64,000 nucleotides of DNA. Origin: Haladaptatus sp. DJG-WS-42. GTDB taxonomy: Archaea; Halobacteriota; Halobacteria; Halobacteriales; Halococcaceae. This document shows, piece after piece, positions 1-8,452 of the stretch; position 1 is the first letter of the stretch; every line of letters begins with the position of its first letter. Under the pieces are notes generated by a model. That model did no database searches and was not told where the DNA came from. It saw only the letters and a program-made list of their open reading frames with translations. The stretch lies in assembly GCF_037198285.1 (NCBI RefSeq), contig NZ_CP147243.1, forward strand, positions 124,001 through 188,000. The letters run 5' to 3'. The translations under genes were made by a program, and so were the position numbers.

Positions 1-300
1 GAATACGGCGTCGCGCCCACCTACGTCGTGCTCAACGACACGAGCCTCGGGATGGTACGCGAGATGGACGCCGACATGCCTGGTGTGGAGTTCCAGAACA
101 CGGACTTCGTCGCCGTAGCGGAGGCGCTTGGCGGGACTGGGATTCGCGCAAACTCCCCTGGCGAACTCAGAGCAGGCCTCAAAGCAGGCAACGCCGCGGA
201 CACGCCAACGGTCATCGACGTGCGTATCGACCGGTCAGAACGGATGGCGGACACGCTTCAATCGTCGTTCTACGCCTCGGTTGGCGGCCTTCACGAGTGA
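1..300 (+). CDS. Thiamine-diphosphate-dependent enzyme, acetolactate synthase-like (C-terminal end, partial)
   Basis: Open from the first base to a TGA at 298-300; about 99 residues are visible and the N-terminus lies outside the window. The visible part reads like the end of the TPP-binding domain of the acetolactate synthase/benzoylformate decarboxylase family: a beta strand (PTYVVLND), then LGMVREM in place of the usual N-N-x-x-x-G-M motif after the TPP/Mg2+ site, then a closing strand TPTVIDVRID. These enzymes decarboxylate 2-oxoacids. The substrate cannot be told from this fragment. Its last ten bases overlap the end of the convergent P-type ATPase gene. Confidence 0.75.
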   Translation, partial: EYGVAPTYVVLNDTSLGMVREMDADMPGVEFQNTDFVAVAEALGGTGIRANSPGELRAGLKAGNAADTPTVIDVRIDRSERMADTLQSSFYASVGGLHE

Positions 301-2837
301 ACGACGAATTGGCGCACGATGCGGGCGACGAGAACGAACAGAAGTCCGCCGGTCACCATTCCGATTCCGAGAAGTCCCCAATCGCCGAGGCTGAGCGGGA
401 CGGTGCCAAAATAGGTGCGAAGCGGCGTGTAGACGACGGCGAGTTGGAGTGCAAGCGAGCCTGCAACCGCGAGAAACAGCCACCAGTTGATAACCGGCGT
501 GCCGCGAAGCCAGCGCACGACGAACAGTTTGACAAATTCGAGCAGGACGAACCCCGTGAACACCATCGTGAGGGCGTAGGGTGTCACTGTTGGCGCGCCG
601 TCGAGGACGACCACCATCAGTCCGAGCATCACCAGCGCGGCGGCCACGCCAGCCCCGCCAACAAAGCCAAGCAGTTCGCGGTCGAGGATGCCTGTGGCGC
701 GCGCTCTTGGCTGTCTGTCCATCACATCGTCGCCCGTCGAATCAACACCAAGTGCGAGTGCGGGCAGACCGTCAGTAAGGAGGTTTATCCAGAGCAGTTG
801 CACCGCCGGGAGGATGAGATACCCGGCGAGCGAGGCGATGAACACCAACAGCACCTCCGCGAAGTTCGCAGAGAGCAGGTAGGCAACGAACTTCCAGATG
901 TTGTCGAAGACGGCCCGTCCGTTTCGGATTGCGGTGCGAATCGTGGCGAAATTGTCGTCGAGGAGGACGATGTCGCTGCTCTGGGCGGCCACGTCCGTCC
1001 CGCGTATTCCCATCGCCACGCCCACGTCTGCGCGCTTGAGCGCGGGCGCGTCGTTCACGCCGTCGCCGGTCATCGCCACGACGTGGCCCTGCGCCTGTAA
1101 CGCTTCTAAAATTCGCACCTTGTGGGCGGGCGTCGCCCGGGCGAACACGGTGGTTCCAGACAGGCGCGCGGTGAGTTCGTCGTCGTCCATCGCATCGAGT
1201 TCCGTCCCGTCGAGCGTTGCGCCCGAAAGGCCAATATGGGCTGCGATGACGCTTGCCGTGACGCGGTTGTCGCCCGTGATGAGTTTGACGTCGATACCGG
1301 CGCGGTGGCACTCCGCGATTGCGGTGGCGACCTCTGGACGGGGCGGGTCAAGCAGGCCCTGTAACCCGACGAAGATGAGCGACTCGTCCGGGTCGTTGGT
1401 GGTGTTGTAGGCGAAGCCGAGAACGCGGAGCGCCGCCGCGGCGAAGGCGTCCGTTTGCTCGCGGATTTGCGCACGCAGGTCGTCAGTGAGCGGGACAACA
1501 CCGGCCTCGGTGTGGACGTGTGAGCAGTGGTCGAGCACCGGTCGGGGAGCGCCTTTGACGAAAGCAACGTCGTCGTGGACGGTCATCATCTGCTGGGTCT
1601 CTGCAGAAAAGGGGCGTTCAGAGACGCGTGGGTGGGCGTCCCGAACCGCGTCCGGGTCGAGGCCGTACCAGCGCGCAGAGCCGAGTAACGCCTGCTCGGT
1701 CGGGTCACCCACGTCGTCGGTGGCGTCGTTGCAGACGACGCCGATTTCGAACAGGCGGCGCAGTCTGTCGTCCTCCGACGGGTCGTCTGCGAGCGAATAC
1801 ACGCGGTCTGGCACCCACACTTGACTCACGACCATCTCGCCTTCGGTGACGGTGCCCGTCTTGTCCGTGCAGATGATATCGACCGTTCCAAGGGCTTCGA
1901 CCGCGGGGAGTGCCCGAACGAGGGCGTGTTCTGCGGCCATCCGTCTGACGCCGAGTGCGAGCGTGAGCGTCACCACCGCGGGAAGGCCCTCTGGAATGGC
2001 TGCCACCGCGAGGGAGACGGCGGCGAGCGCAGCCTGCACGGCGTCGGTTCCAGCGAGGACGACTAAGATTGGCGCAAGCAACGCAGACACGAAGAGAATG
2101 CCGATGCCGAGCGATTTTCCGAGCGCCGCGAGGTCGCGTTGAAGCGGCGTCAGCGGCGCGGTGGCTGCGGCGAGCGCCCCGGCGATTTCGCCCATCTCGG
2201 TGTCCATGCCGGTTGCCACGACGACGGCTTCGCCGCGACCGCGGGTGACGGTGGTTCCCCGGTACACCATGTTCGTCCGTTCGGCGAGTGGTGTGTCCGG
2301 AGAAACCGGCGCGACAGATTTTCCAACGGGCAAACTCTCCCCGGTCAGCGGCGCTTCGTCGCATTCGAGCGACTGGACCGAAGAGAGCCGGGCATCCGCC
2401 ATCACGGCGCTGCCCTGCGTCAAAATAAGCATGTCACCGGGGACGACGTCGGTCGCCGGAATGTTCCGCTCACGGCCGTCTCTGCGGACGGTTGCGTTCG
2501 GCGTTGCGAGTTTTCGCAGGGCGAGCAGACTCTGCTCTGCGCGGTAGTCCTGTACGAATCCGAACGCGCCATTCGCGGCGACGATGATGCCGATAAGCAG
2601 CGCGTCGATGGCGTGACCAACGGCCGCAGAGAGAAGGGCCGCGACCACAAGTACGCCGATGAGCAGGCTCGAAAACTGGGCGACGAGTATCGACAGTGGT
2701 CGCCTGCCTTCGGTGTCGATGAGGTCGTTTTCACCGTGGGCTAAAAGGCGACGCGCAGCCTCGTCGCTCGACAAGCCGTCCGGTTGACTGCCGACAGAAT
2801 CGAGCGTCGCCTCGACCGTCGCGTCGTGACCCACCAC
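291..2837 (-). CDS. P2-type cation-transporting ATPase (Ca2+/Mn2+-like)
   Basis: 848-residue membrane ion pump that couples ATP hydrolysis to cation movement across the cell membrane. All P-type landmarks are present in order: N-terminal cation-ATPase domain (about 5-70), actuator loop TGES at 165-168, transmembrane ion-site motif PEGLP at 282-286, phosphorylated Asp325 in DKTGT, nucleotide-domain KGAP at 428-431, TGD at 521-523 and hinge GDGVNDAP at 591-598, followed by a C-terminal membrane bundle with [14 protein letters not shown] plus NLLTDGLPA is typical of the P2A/PMR1-SERCA side of the family, so Ca2+ or Mn2+ is the best guess; a P2-type H+ or Na+ pump is the alternative. The start is GTG at 2837, with a second in-frame GTG directly after it. 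Length is normal. Confidence 0.93.
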   Translation of the reverse strand: MVGHDATVEATLDSVGSQPDGLSSDEAARRLLAHGENDLIDTEGRRPLSILVAQFSSLLIGVLVVAALLSAAVGHAIDALLIGIIVAANGAFGFVQDYRAEQSLLALRKLATPNATVRRDGRERNIPATDVVPGDMLILTQGSAVMADARLSSVQSLECDEAPLTGESLPVGKSVAPVSPDTPLAERTNMVYRGTTVTRGRGEAVVVATGMDTEMGEIAGALAAATAPLTPLQRDLAALGKSLGIGILFVSALLAPILVVLAGTDAVQAALAAVSLAVAAIPEGLPAVVTLTLALGVRRMAAEHALVRALPAVEALGTVDIICTDKTGTVTEGEMVVSQVWVPDRVYSLADDPSEDDRLRRLFEIGVVCNDATDDVGDPTEQALLGSARWYGLDPDAVRDAHPRVSERPFSAETQQMMTVHDDVAFVKGAPRPVLDHCSHVHTEAGVVPLTDDLRAQIREQTDAFAAAALRVLGFAYNTTNDPDESLIFVGLQGLLDPPRPEVATAIAECHRAGIDVKLITGDNRVTASVIAAHIGLSGATLDGTELDAMDDDELTARLSGTTVFARATPAHKVRILEALQAQGHVVAMTGDGVNDAPALKRADVGVAMGIRGTDVAAQSSDIVLLDDNFATIRTAIRNGRAVFDNIWKFVAYLLSANFAEVLLVFIASLAGYLILPAVQLLWINLLTDGLPALALGVDSTGDDVMDRQPRARATGILDRELLGFVGGAGVAAALVMLGLMVVVLDGAPTVTPYALTMVFTGFVLLEFVKLFVVRWLRGTPVINWWLFLAVAGSLALQLAVVYTPLRTYFGTVPLSLGDWGLLGIGMVTGGLLFVLVARIVRQFVVHS

Positions 2838-2922
2838 AGCCTACAGTTCGTCAGACTGATAGATAGGCGTAGCGTCCGTCTCACGGCAACGTTTTTCGCA
2901 ATTCCCACCAACGTTCGTGACA

Positions 2923-3879
2923 ATGGCAGAAACGGTACTCGTCACCGGCGGCACTGGCTTCATCGGCGCATACGTGGCCCAAGACCTCGTCCACGCGGGT
3001 CACGACGTGGTCGCGTACGACCTTTCGACCGACAAAACCCGCCTCGACAAACTCGGCGTGGCAGACGATGTGTCGGTGGTTCGCGGTGACGTGACCGACC
3101 CGACCGCCGTTGTCCGCGCGGTCAAAGAGTCGGGCGCGACGCGCATCATCCATCTCGCTGCGCTGCTCACGACGGCCGCAGAAGCGAACCCACGGGCCGC
3201 GATGGACGTGAACATCCAGGGGACGAACAACGTCTTCGAGGCGGCTCGCACCCTTTCTGACCAAGTCGAGCGCGTCGCGTGGGCCTCAAGCGCCGCCGCC
3301 TTCGCCCCGCCGAGCAACTACGGCGAGTGGGTGACCGAAGCCGACCTCGTGTATCCTGACACGCTCTACGGCGCGACGAAGGTGTACAACGAACATCAGG
3401 CGAAGGTATACTTAGAAGAGTTCGGCGTCTCGCACGTTGCCCTCCGCCCGACGGTAGCCTACGGCCCCTACCGAGAAACTGGCGGCTCTGCGTTCCTCGC
3501 CCAGATGATAGAGCGCCCCGCCCTTGGCAAGTCCTTCTCGGTCGAATTTGGTGACCAAATCATCGACTGGCAGTACGTCCGCGACATCGCCCAAGCGTTC
3601 CGCCTCGCCGCGTTCGCGCCCGAGGACGACCTGACACAGCGCGTCTACAACGTCCGCGGCGAACTCGCCACGATTCGAGAGGCTGCGGAGGTTGTGAAGA
3701 AGGTCATTCCGGACGCAGACCTCTCCGTCTCTGACGAAGGCGAACTGCCGTGGACGCAGGTGCTCGACATGACCAAAGCAAAGCAAGACCTCGGCTACGA
3801 CCCCGAGTACGACCTCGAAACCGGGATTCGAGAGTACGTGAAAGTGCTCCGTGAAGAGGCTGGATTGGAACCGCTCTAA
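2923..3879 (+). CDS. NAD-dependent epimerase/dehydratase family protein (extended SDR)
   Basis: 318-residue extended short-chain dehydrogenase. The N-terminal Rossmann motif TGGTGFIG is at residues 8-15, the catalytic Y149-x-x-x-K153 (YGATK) is intact, and a conserved NIQGTNN segment sits near 97-104. Such enzymes epimerise, dehydrate or reduce nucleotide sugars or related alcohols using NAD(P); the substrate cannot be read from the sequence. ATG at 2923 is preferred over the in-frame GTG at 2917 because it begins directly before the first beta strand (MAETVLVTGG). The gene ends in a four-base overlap with the convergent cupin gene. No sugar-nucleotide pathway genes adjoin it. Confidence 0.9.
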   Translation: MAETVLVTGGTGFIGAYVAQDLVHAGHDVVAYDLSTDKTRLDKLGVADDVSVVRGDVTDPTAVVRAVKESGATRIIHLAALLTTAAEANPRAAMDVNIQGTNNVFEAARTLSDQVERVAWASSAAAFAPPSNYGEWVTEADLVYPDTLYGATKVYNEHQAKVYLEEFGVSHVALRPTVAYGPYRETGGSAFLAQMIERPALGKSFSVEFGDQIIDWQYVRDIAQAFRLAAFAPEDDLTQRVYNVRGELATIREAAEVVKKVIPDADLSVSDEGELPWTQVLDMTKAKQDLGYDPEYDLETGIREYVKVLREEAGLEPL

Positions 3880-4235
3880 TCTTCGTTCAACACGATTCCA
3901 TCGTCTTTCACATTCGGCGCGCCGACGATGAACACTTCACCCGCGGTTACACAAACGAGTTGGCGGATTTCGTCGGGCGAGACGACCACCACGTCCCCCG
4001 CTTTCAGTTCTTCCGCCGAATCCTCGTAGTGCATCTCGAAGGTGCCGCTCAGGATGTGGTAGAGTTCTTCTTGGGTTTTCTGCCGGTGGCGATTCAGCCG
4101 TTGGCCGGGTTCGCACACCCAGACGTTCGGGCGCATCTTCTGTGGCCTGAGTTCGTAGCCGACGGCTTTCAGCTTTGGAGAGTCAGACCCGACTTCTCGC
4201 ATCTCGATTTCGTCCAGATTCACCTTCGCGTGCAT
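3876..4235 (-). CDS. Cupin-domain protein
   Basis: Small single-domain cupin, 119 residues from the ATG at 4235; an upstream GTG at 4256 would add seven residues. The first cupin motif is recognisable but degenerate: an HRQ triplet stands where HxH is usual, followed by EELYHILSG. The second motif (AGDVVVVSP...) carries no clear metal-binding His. This suggests a binding or regulatory cupin with weak or no metal site rather than a dioxygenase. It lies on the same strand as the HD-domain and EthD genes just upstream, with a 39-base gap, so the three could be co-transcribed. Substrate unknown. Confidence 0.82.
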   Translation of the reverse strand: MHAKVNLDEIEMREVGSDSPKLKAVGYELRPQKMRPNVWVCEPGQRLNRHRQKTQEELYHILSGTFEMHYEDSAEELKAGDVVVVSPDEIRQLVCVTAGEVFIVGAPNVKDDGIVLNED

Positions 4236-4274
4236 ACCTGTATTTCGTCGGCTCACCGCAAAAAATCGCGCCCG

Positions 4275-4859
4275 TTACGCTTGGGTCTGGGAGTAGCGTT
4301 TGACCCACTCTTTCAGACTAATCCCCATCGTGGCCTGCGTGATGGCGTTCGAGGACGCCGAGTTCGCGCTTTTGACGAGTTCGGCTTCCATCGTCCGGCG
4401 TGGAATCTCGCCGATGAAATGCGGAATCGCGCGCTGGACGGCGAGCGGGACACCCACCTCATGGGCGAGGGCGTAGCCCGACAGTGAGTGCGGGATATCC
4501 TCGGTAACGTAGGTTGGGTTAGGGTCGGTCAGGTGGTCGTCCACGTGCGTGACGTATTCGTAGCACTTGCCCACGTCGTGGAGCAGGCAGGCGGCGCGAA
4601 TCACGTCAAAATCGGGGTCAGCGCCGTGGAAGTCGCGCTGAATCTCCGCGCTCGCCACGGCGATTTTCACGACGCCACGGGTGTGTTCGACGTTGGTCAC
4701 CTCGTGGATGTTCCATGCGTAGGGGATGTCCGCGATGTCGCGCCACCCGCCGCGTTCGAGACCGCGTGCCCACGCCTCGACGACACGGTCGCGGAGGTCG
4801 TCGTCGCGGATGGCATCGAGTTCAGGAAACGACTCTCTGACCTGTGCCTCTCGATCCAT
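4275..4859 (-). CDS. HD-domain phosphohydrolase-like protein
   Basis: 194 residues. The HD metal site is visible: His59 in the NVEHT segment, His94-Asp95 in LLHDVGK, and a later His in the SGYALAHEVG helix. HD proteins are metal-dependent phosphohydrolases acting on nucleotides or cyclic dinucleotides, or are hydratases; the specific activity is unknown. The gene starts two bases after the end of the upstream EthD gene (ATG at 4859, previous stop at 4862), so translation is probably coupled. Length is ordinary for a stand-alone HD protein. The physiological role cannot be inferred from its neighbours. Confidence 0.85.
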   Translation of the reverse strand: MDREAQVRESFPELDAIRDDDLRDRVVEAWARGLERGGWRDIADIPYAWNIHEVTNVEHTRGVVKIAVASAEIQRDFHGADPDFDVIRAACLLHDVGKCYEYVTHVDDHLTDPNPTYVTEDIPHSLSGYALAHEVGVPLAVQRAIPHFIGEIPRRTMEAELVKSANSASSNAITQATMGISLKEWVKRYSQTQA

Positions 4860-4861
4860 GG

Positions 4862-5584
4862 TCAGTGCCCCGTCTCGTCTTTCTGGACCGTTTCCTTCCC
4901 GATGAAGCGTGGGCGGTCGCCAATCGAGAGAAAGTTGTTCACGTCCTCGCGGGCTTCCTTTGCTTTGCCCTTTGCCGGGTCGTAGTCGCGCGAGCCTTCG
5001 CTCCCGAGCGCGTCGTGGAGCGCATCCAAATCCTCGAAGTAGAGTTCGGCCACGCCGTCGAACTCGGCGTTTTCGGGGTCGGTCGGCAAGATGGTGTCGT
5101 ACTTGACGACGCCTTCGATTTCGCGAGCGATTGGCGTGTGGTTGTTCTGCCAGTGGTCGACGAATTCCTCGTGGGTCATCCCATCCTTGCGGACGAGGAA
5201 CGCGGAGTGCTTGTAGAGGCCCTCGGTGTCGCCGCTCACGTCGTCTCGCTGGACGATGACCTCGCCGATGAACCGGGGGCGGCGCTGGATGTCGAGGAAG
5301 TTGTTCACGTCCTCACGAGCTTCTTTGGCTTTGCCCTTGGCCGGGTCGTAGTCGCGCGAGCCTTCGCTCCCGAGCGCGTCGTGGAGCGCGTCTAAATCCT
5401 CGAAATATAGCTCTGCGAGGCCGTCGAACTCGGCTGCCTCGGGCGTGACCGGGAGCACCGTCGCGTACTTGACGACGCCCTCGATTTCACGGGCGATTGG
5501 TACGTGGTTCGTCTGCCAATAGTCAACGAACGCCTCGTGGGTCAACCCCTCTTTTCTGACCAAAAGCGCGACGTGCTTGTACAT
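4862..5584 (-). CDS. Tandem EthD-domain protein
   Basis: 240 residues made of two EthD-type ferredoxin-like domains, residues about 1-118 and 123-240. Each begins YKH.A.LVRK.G.THE.FVD.W and contains the conserved H-x-P-I-A-R-E segment. EthD domains are dimeric alpha-beta-barrel domains found in ether-degradation accessory proteins, decarboxylases and cyclases; here the two copies may form a pseudo-dimer in one chain. Around 40 residues in the second half of each copy are identical, and the DNA is almost identical too (see the repeat entry), so the duplication is young or kept alike by gene conversion. A TATA-like tttattg lies about 22-28 bases before the ATG. Function unknown. Confidence 0.85.
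   Translation of the reverse strand: MYKHVALLVRKEGLTHEAFVDYWQTNHVPIAREIEGVVKYATVLPVTPEAAEFDGLAELYFEDLDALHDALGSEGSRDYDPAKGKAKEAREDVNNFLDIQRRPRFIGEVIVQRDDVSGDTEGLYKHSAFLVRKDGMTHEEFVDHWQNNHTPIAREIEGVVKYDTILPTDPENAEFDGVAELYFEDLDALHDALGSEGSRDYDPAKGKAKEAREDVNNFLSIGDRPRFIGKETVQKDETGH
4960..5390 (-). repeat. Near-identical internal direct repeat inside the EthD gene (366-bp period)
   Basis: The stretch at about 4975-5023 recurs at 5341-5389 without a mismatch over about 49 bases, and similarity continues on both sides with few changes. The offset is 366 bases, exactly 122 codons, so the reading frame is kept. It encodes the identical SEGSRDYDPAKGKAKEAR region of both EthD domains. The outer parts of the two domains have diverged much more. 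This is seen directly in the sequence. Confidence 0.9.
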
Positions 5585-5696
5585 GCGTCAGCGGATAGAC
5601 TCAGGAGATCACAATAAACTATGAGGGATGGCGCTGGAAATTCAGTCAATTTCGCGGAACTTCTACGGTTAAGCCCTTACCCGTCGAAGATGCTGT

Positions 5697-6548
5697 ATGA
5701 ACCGTTCAGTTTTCGTAACGGTCCTCATGGGGCTGGTGGTAGTTCTAGCAGGATGTTCGGGGGGCGTCACAGACGAGACAACAACGACAGGGGCCGGGGC
5801 CGGAAACGATGTCACGACGACGACAACACAGACGACCACGATGGGAGAGCCGTACACGGCGTCCGGTGACGACCTTGACGCGACGACGCTGGCTGGCGCA
5901 CACGAAGCGGCACTCAAAAACGCGGGGAGTTTCACGAATCAACTGAACATCTCAGTTGATACGACGAACGGTACGCTTGACCTCAACGCGGCGACGCGAG
6001 TGAATCTAAACGACGGAACGGCCACCCAGACGAATCTGCTCGCGTTCGATGAGTTCCGCTTTGAATCGACGGTATACACTGCTGGGTCATCATCCTACGA
6101 GCGCACCTACTTCCAATCGAACGATTCTGAGTACACTGAGTACCGCCAAGGAAGCGAACCGTATACCAATATGGAAGAGACAGAACCCGTGGACGTAACC
6201 GAGTCGATGCAGATTGACATCGTCACCGACACAGTTGACGGCGCAGACTGGACACAGGTTGGCGTCGAACAGTTCGATGGCGTTTCCGTGACGCGCTATG
6301 AGGCAAAGGGTGTAGAGAGCTTCAGAGACCTTCGGGAGGACATCGACCCGGCGAGCAACCAGACGATTACGAACGCACAAGCCGTGTTGCTCGTCGATGA
6401 GAACGGAATCGCTCGCTTCATCGAGATTCGGTTCGACGTCGAAGACGACGATGTCTCAGGGACGATTTACCTCATCTCCACGATGACCGATGTTGGCACC
6501 ACGACAGTCGCAGAACCCGACTGGCTCGACCGCGCGAAACAGAGCTAA
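5697..6548 (+). CDS. Haloarchaeal lipoprotein, DUF7537-like
   Basis: 283 residues. A Sec-type signal peptide with one hydrophobic stretch ends in a lipobox LAGC with Cys20, followed by a Thr-rich linker (about 26-50, many TTT runs) that likely spans the S-layer space. The rest is a beta-rich domain with repeated T-x-Y/F and E-x-T patterns, resembling outward-facing haloarchaeal lipoproteins and possibly LolA/LppX-like folds. It should be anchored to the outer face of the membrane. It is flanked by a divergent EthD gene and a downstream M24 gene, each with its own promoter, so it is probably monocistronic. The DUF assignment is from memory of the family and is uncertain; no ligand is evident. 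Confidence 0.8.
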   Translation: MNRSVFVTVLMGLVVVLAGCSGGVTDETTTTGAGAGNDVTTTTTQTTTMGEPYTASGDDLDATTLAGAHEAALKNAGSFTNQLNISVDTTNGTLDLNAATRVNLNDGTATQTNLLAFDEFRFESTVYTAGSSSYERTYFQSNDSEYTEYRQGSEPYTNMEETEPVDVTESMQIDIVTDTVDGADWTQVGVEQFDGVSVTRYEAKGVESFRDLREDIDPASNQTITNAQAVLLVDENGIARFIEIRFDVEDDDVSGTIYLISTMTDVGTTTVAEPDWLDRAKQS

Positions 6549-6618
6549 TCGAATTCAATTTTTCACGAAAGACACAGCGCCGTAAAGGTTCTTCACGGTT
6601 GTCGGTGATTGATGCTGT

Positions 6619-7893
6619 ATGACGCGATACCGTCGAGATTTCATGGAGGGAACCCGCGGCACGCAAGCGGTAGACTGGGAAGAGCGCATCAACACCCAGC
6701 GCCTCCGCGAAGAGCGCCACGCGCGGGCGGTCGAACAGCTCAACGCAGAAGGCCTCGGGAGCATGCTCCTCATCGACGACCCGAACGTCCGGTACGTGAC
6801 CGGCCTCGCCATGACTGGCGGGAGTGGCGCAGACCATTATACGTTGCTCACAGCGGACGGCTCGGTCGTCCACTGGGACACCGCAGATCACGCGAGCAAC
6901 CAGCGCTTTAACTGCCCGTGGCTCGCTGACATTCGCTACGCCTGCCCCGGCCTCGGAAACGTCCCACGGGCATCTGGAAGCCCCTCTGCCCGGAAGTTCT
7001 TACTCGGGAAGATGGCCGAAACCGTCGTCGAGGCGATGGAGGAGTACGGCGTCAAAGGCCAGCCCATGGGCATCGACGTGGCGAACGGCGGCCTCGTCTC
7101 TGCCTTCGAAGAGCGCGGCGTGCAGGTCGAAGCCGAGAAATGTTCGCGGGCGATGGAGACGGCGCGAAAGACGAAGACGAAAGACGAAATCGAGTGCCTG
7201 CGACAGGTCGCGGCCATCTGCGAAGCGGGCTTCCAGAAAATCAAGGAAGTCGCCCGTCCCGGCATGCGCGAATCTGAGGTGTGGGGCGAGGCTGTCCGCG
7301 AACTCTGGCGACATGGTGCGTTCGTCGGCGGGGGCTACCTCACCTCCGGGCCGAACACGTGGCCAAAACATCAGGCGAACACGACGGACAGAATCCTGCG
7401 ACCCGGCGACCTCGTGTACGCCGACTTCTACAACATCGGCTATCTCGGCTACCGTTCGTGTTACTACCGCACCTTCTCGCTTGGCGAGCCAACGAAGGCG
7501 CAGAAAGAAGCCTACGAACTCGCTCGCTCGAACCTCTACGCCGTCCTCGACCGCATCGAACCGGGTGCGACGACCGACGACGTGTGCAAGGGTTTCCCCG
7601 ACATGGAGGGCGAACACGCAGACTACTACGGCGCGACCGACCACTGGCAAATGACGACCAACCACTGGGCACACGGTCTCGGCCTCCAACTCTACGAGGT
7701 GCCGCTCATCTGGCGGGGTATCTCAGAAGACCACCCAATCGGACTGGAAGAAGGGATGACGATGGCCGTCGAAACGCAAGAACCCGCAGACAGACAGGGC
7801 GTGCGCTTAGAGGAGATGGTCGTCGTCAGGGAGAATGGCGTCGAAATCCTGAGCCAGTGGCCGTCTGACGAGATTACCGTTATCGACTATTGA
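6619..7893 (+). CDS. M24-family metallopeptidase-fold protein (Xaa-Pro dipeptidase/creatinase/DddP-like) with an altered metal site
   Basis: 424 residues with the two-domain creatinase layout: N-terminal domain about 25-180 and a pita-bread domain about 185-424. The usual five metal ligands (D, D, H, E, E) align as Asp269 (YADF), Cys281 (SCYYRTF, where the family has Asp in SDxTRTF), His352 (AHGLGL), Glu385 (AVET) and Glu398 (VRLEE). The second His of the HGxGLxxHE motif is Tyr (LYE). Prolidases, creatinase and the DMSP lyase DddP share this fold, so the reaction is open; this may be a lyase or non-peptidase hydrolase. It has its own TATA-like element about 25 bases upstream and ends in a seven-base overlap with a convergent GNAT gene. 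Confidence 0.85.
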   Translation: MTRYRRDFMEGTRGTQAVDWEERINTQRLREERHARAVEQLNAEGLGSMLLIDDPNVRYVTGLAMTGGSGADHYTLLTADGSVVHWDTADHASNQRFNCPWLADIRYACPGLGNVPRASGSPSARKFLLGKMAETVVEAMEEYGVKGQPMGIDVANGGLVSAFEERGVQVEAEKCSRAMETARKTKTKDEIECLRQVAAICEAGFQKIKEVARPGMRESEVWGEAVRELWRHGAFVGGGYLTSGPNTWPKHQANTTDRILRPGDLVYADFYNIGYLGYRSCYYRTFSLGEPTKAQKEAYELARSNLYAVLDRIEPGATTDDVCKGFPDMEGEHADYYGATDHWQMTTNHWAHGLGLQLYEVPLIWRGISEDHPIGLEEGMTMAVETQEPADRQGVRLEEMVVVRENGVEILSQWPSDEITVIDY

Positions 7894-8375
7894 CGGTGGA
7901 TGACGTAGACGGCTTCGGGGTAGGCTTTCTCACCGATGTACGTCTCGCCTTCGCGCTCAAGAGCGAATCCGTAGTCTTCGTAAAAGGAATTGCCGAGTCG
8001 GTTGTCTTTGAGCACCATCGCCCGGACGAGGTCGACGCCGCGGTCGAACAGTTCGGTGACCGCACTTTGGAGGAGGGCCGTGCCGACGCCGCTTCGTCGG
8101 GCTTCGGGATGGACGTACAGTCTGAGGATATCTCCCTCGTCGTGGTTCCAGAGGGCGTGGACGAAGCCCGTGACAGTGTCGTCTTTCTCCGCGACGAGCA
8201 TGACGGTGTCCGTCCGTTCGATCTCCTTTTTGATGAGGGCGGGATTATACCAGTCAGCGACGCCCTCGCTTGCCGTTTCACGGCTGAGAATCGTCGGGTA
8301 GTCGCCCTCCCACGACGCCTGCGCAACTGTCAAAATCCCCGTTGTATCCTCCGGCATCGCGGCCCTCACTGACAT
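7887..8375 (-). CDS. GNAT-family N-acetyltransferase
   Basis: 162 residues with a standard GNAT fold: N-terminal VRAAMPEDTTGI strand-helix, central beta-4 strand DILRLYVHPEARRSGVGTALL containing the acetyl-CoA pyrophosphate loop (R-x-S-G-V-G, a form of Q/RxxGxG/A), and C-terminal NSFYEDYGF motif. It transfers an acetyl group from acetyl-CoA to an amine on a protein, amino acid or small molecule. The acceptor is unknown. It is convergent with and overlaps the end of the M24 gene by seven bases. It has no operon partner. Confidence 0.9.
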   Translation of the reverse strand: MSVRAAMPEDTTGILTVAQASWEGDYPTILSRETASEGVADWYNPALIKKEIERTDTVMLVAEKDDTVTGFVHALWNHDEGDILRLYVHPEARRSGVGTALLQSAVTELFDRGVDLVRAMVLKDNRLGNSFYEDYGFALEREGETYIGEKAYPEAVYVIHRQ

Positions 8376-8452
8376 GCATACTCATAGCACGACAGGTCGA
8401 TTAGTCTTTTCGTCGAAGCCACACCTATAACGGTCGCTTGCGTGGGTCGCGT

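Noticed and set aside
297-1100. Long open frame on the plus strand opposite the P-type ATPase gene
   Set aside because: It is antisense to clear ATPase motifs, has a His/Arg/Glu composition typical of the complementary frame in GC-rich DNA, and has no promoter or family resemblance.
7000-7689. 229-codon minus-strand frame opposite the M24 gene
   Set aside because: It mirrors the coding frame of a recognised protein; the composition is Val/Arg/Asp-rich and no motif is seen. Similar long antisense frames occur opposite many genes in this window (e.g. 8903-9490, 22728-23219, 40457-41140, 41546-42664, 57255-58301, 61282-62352).
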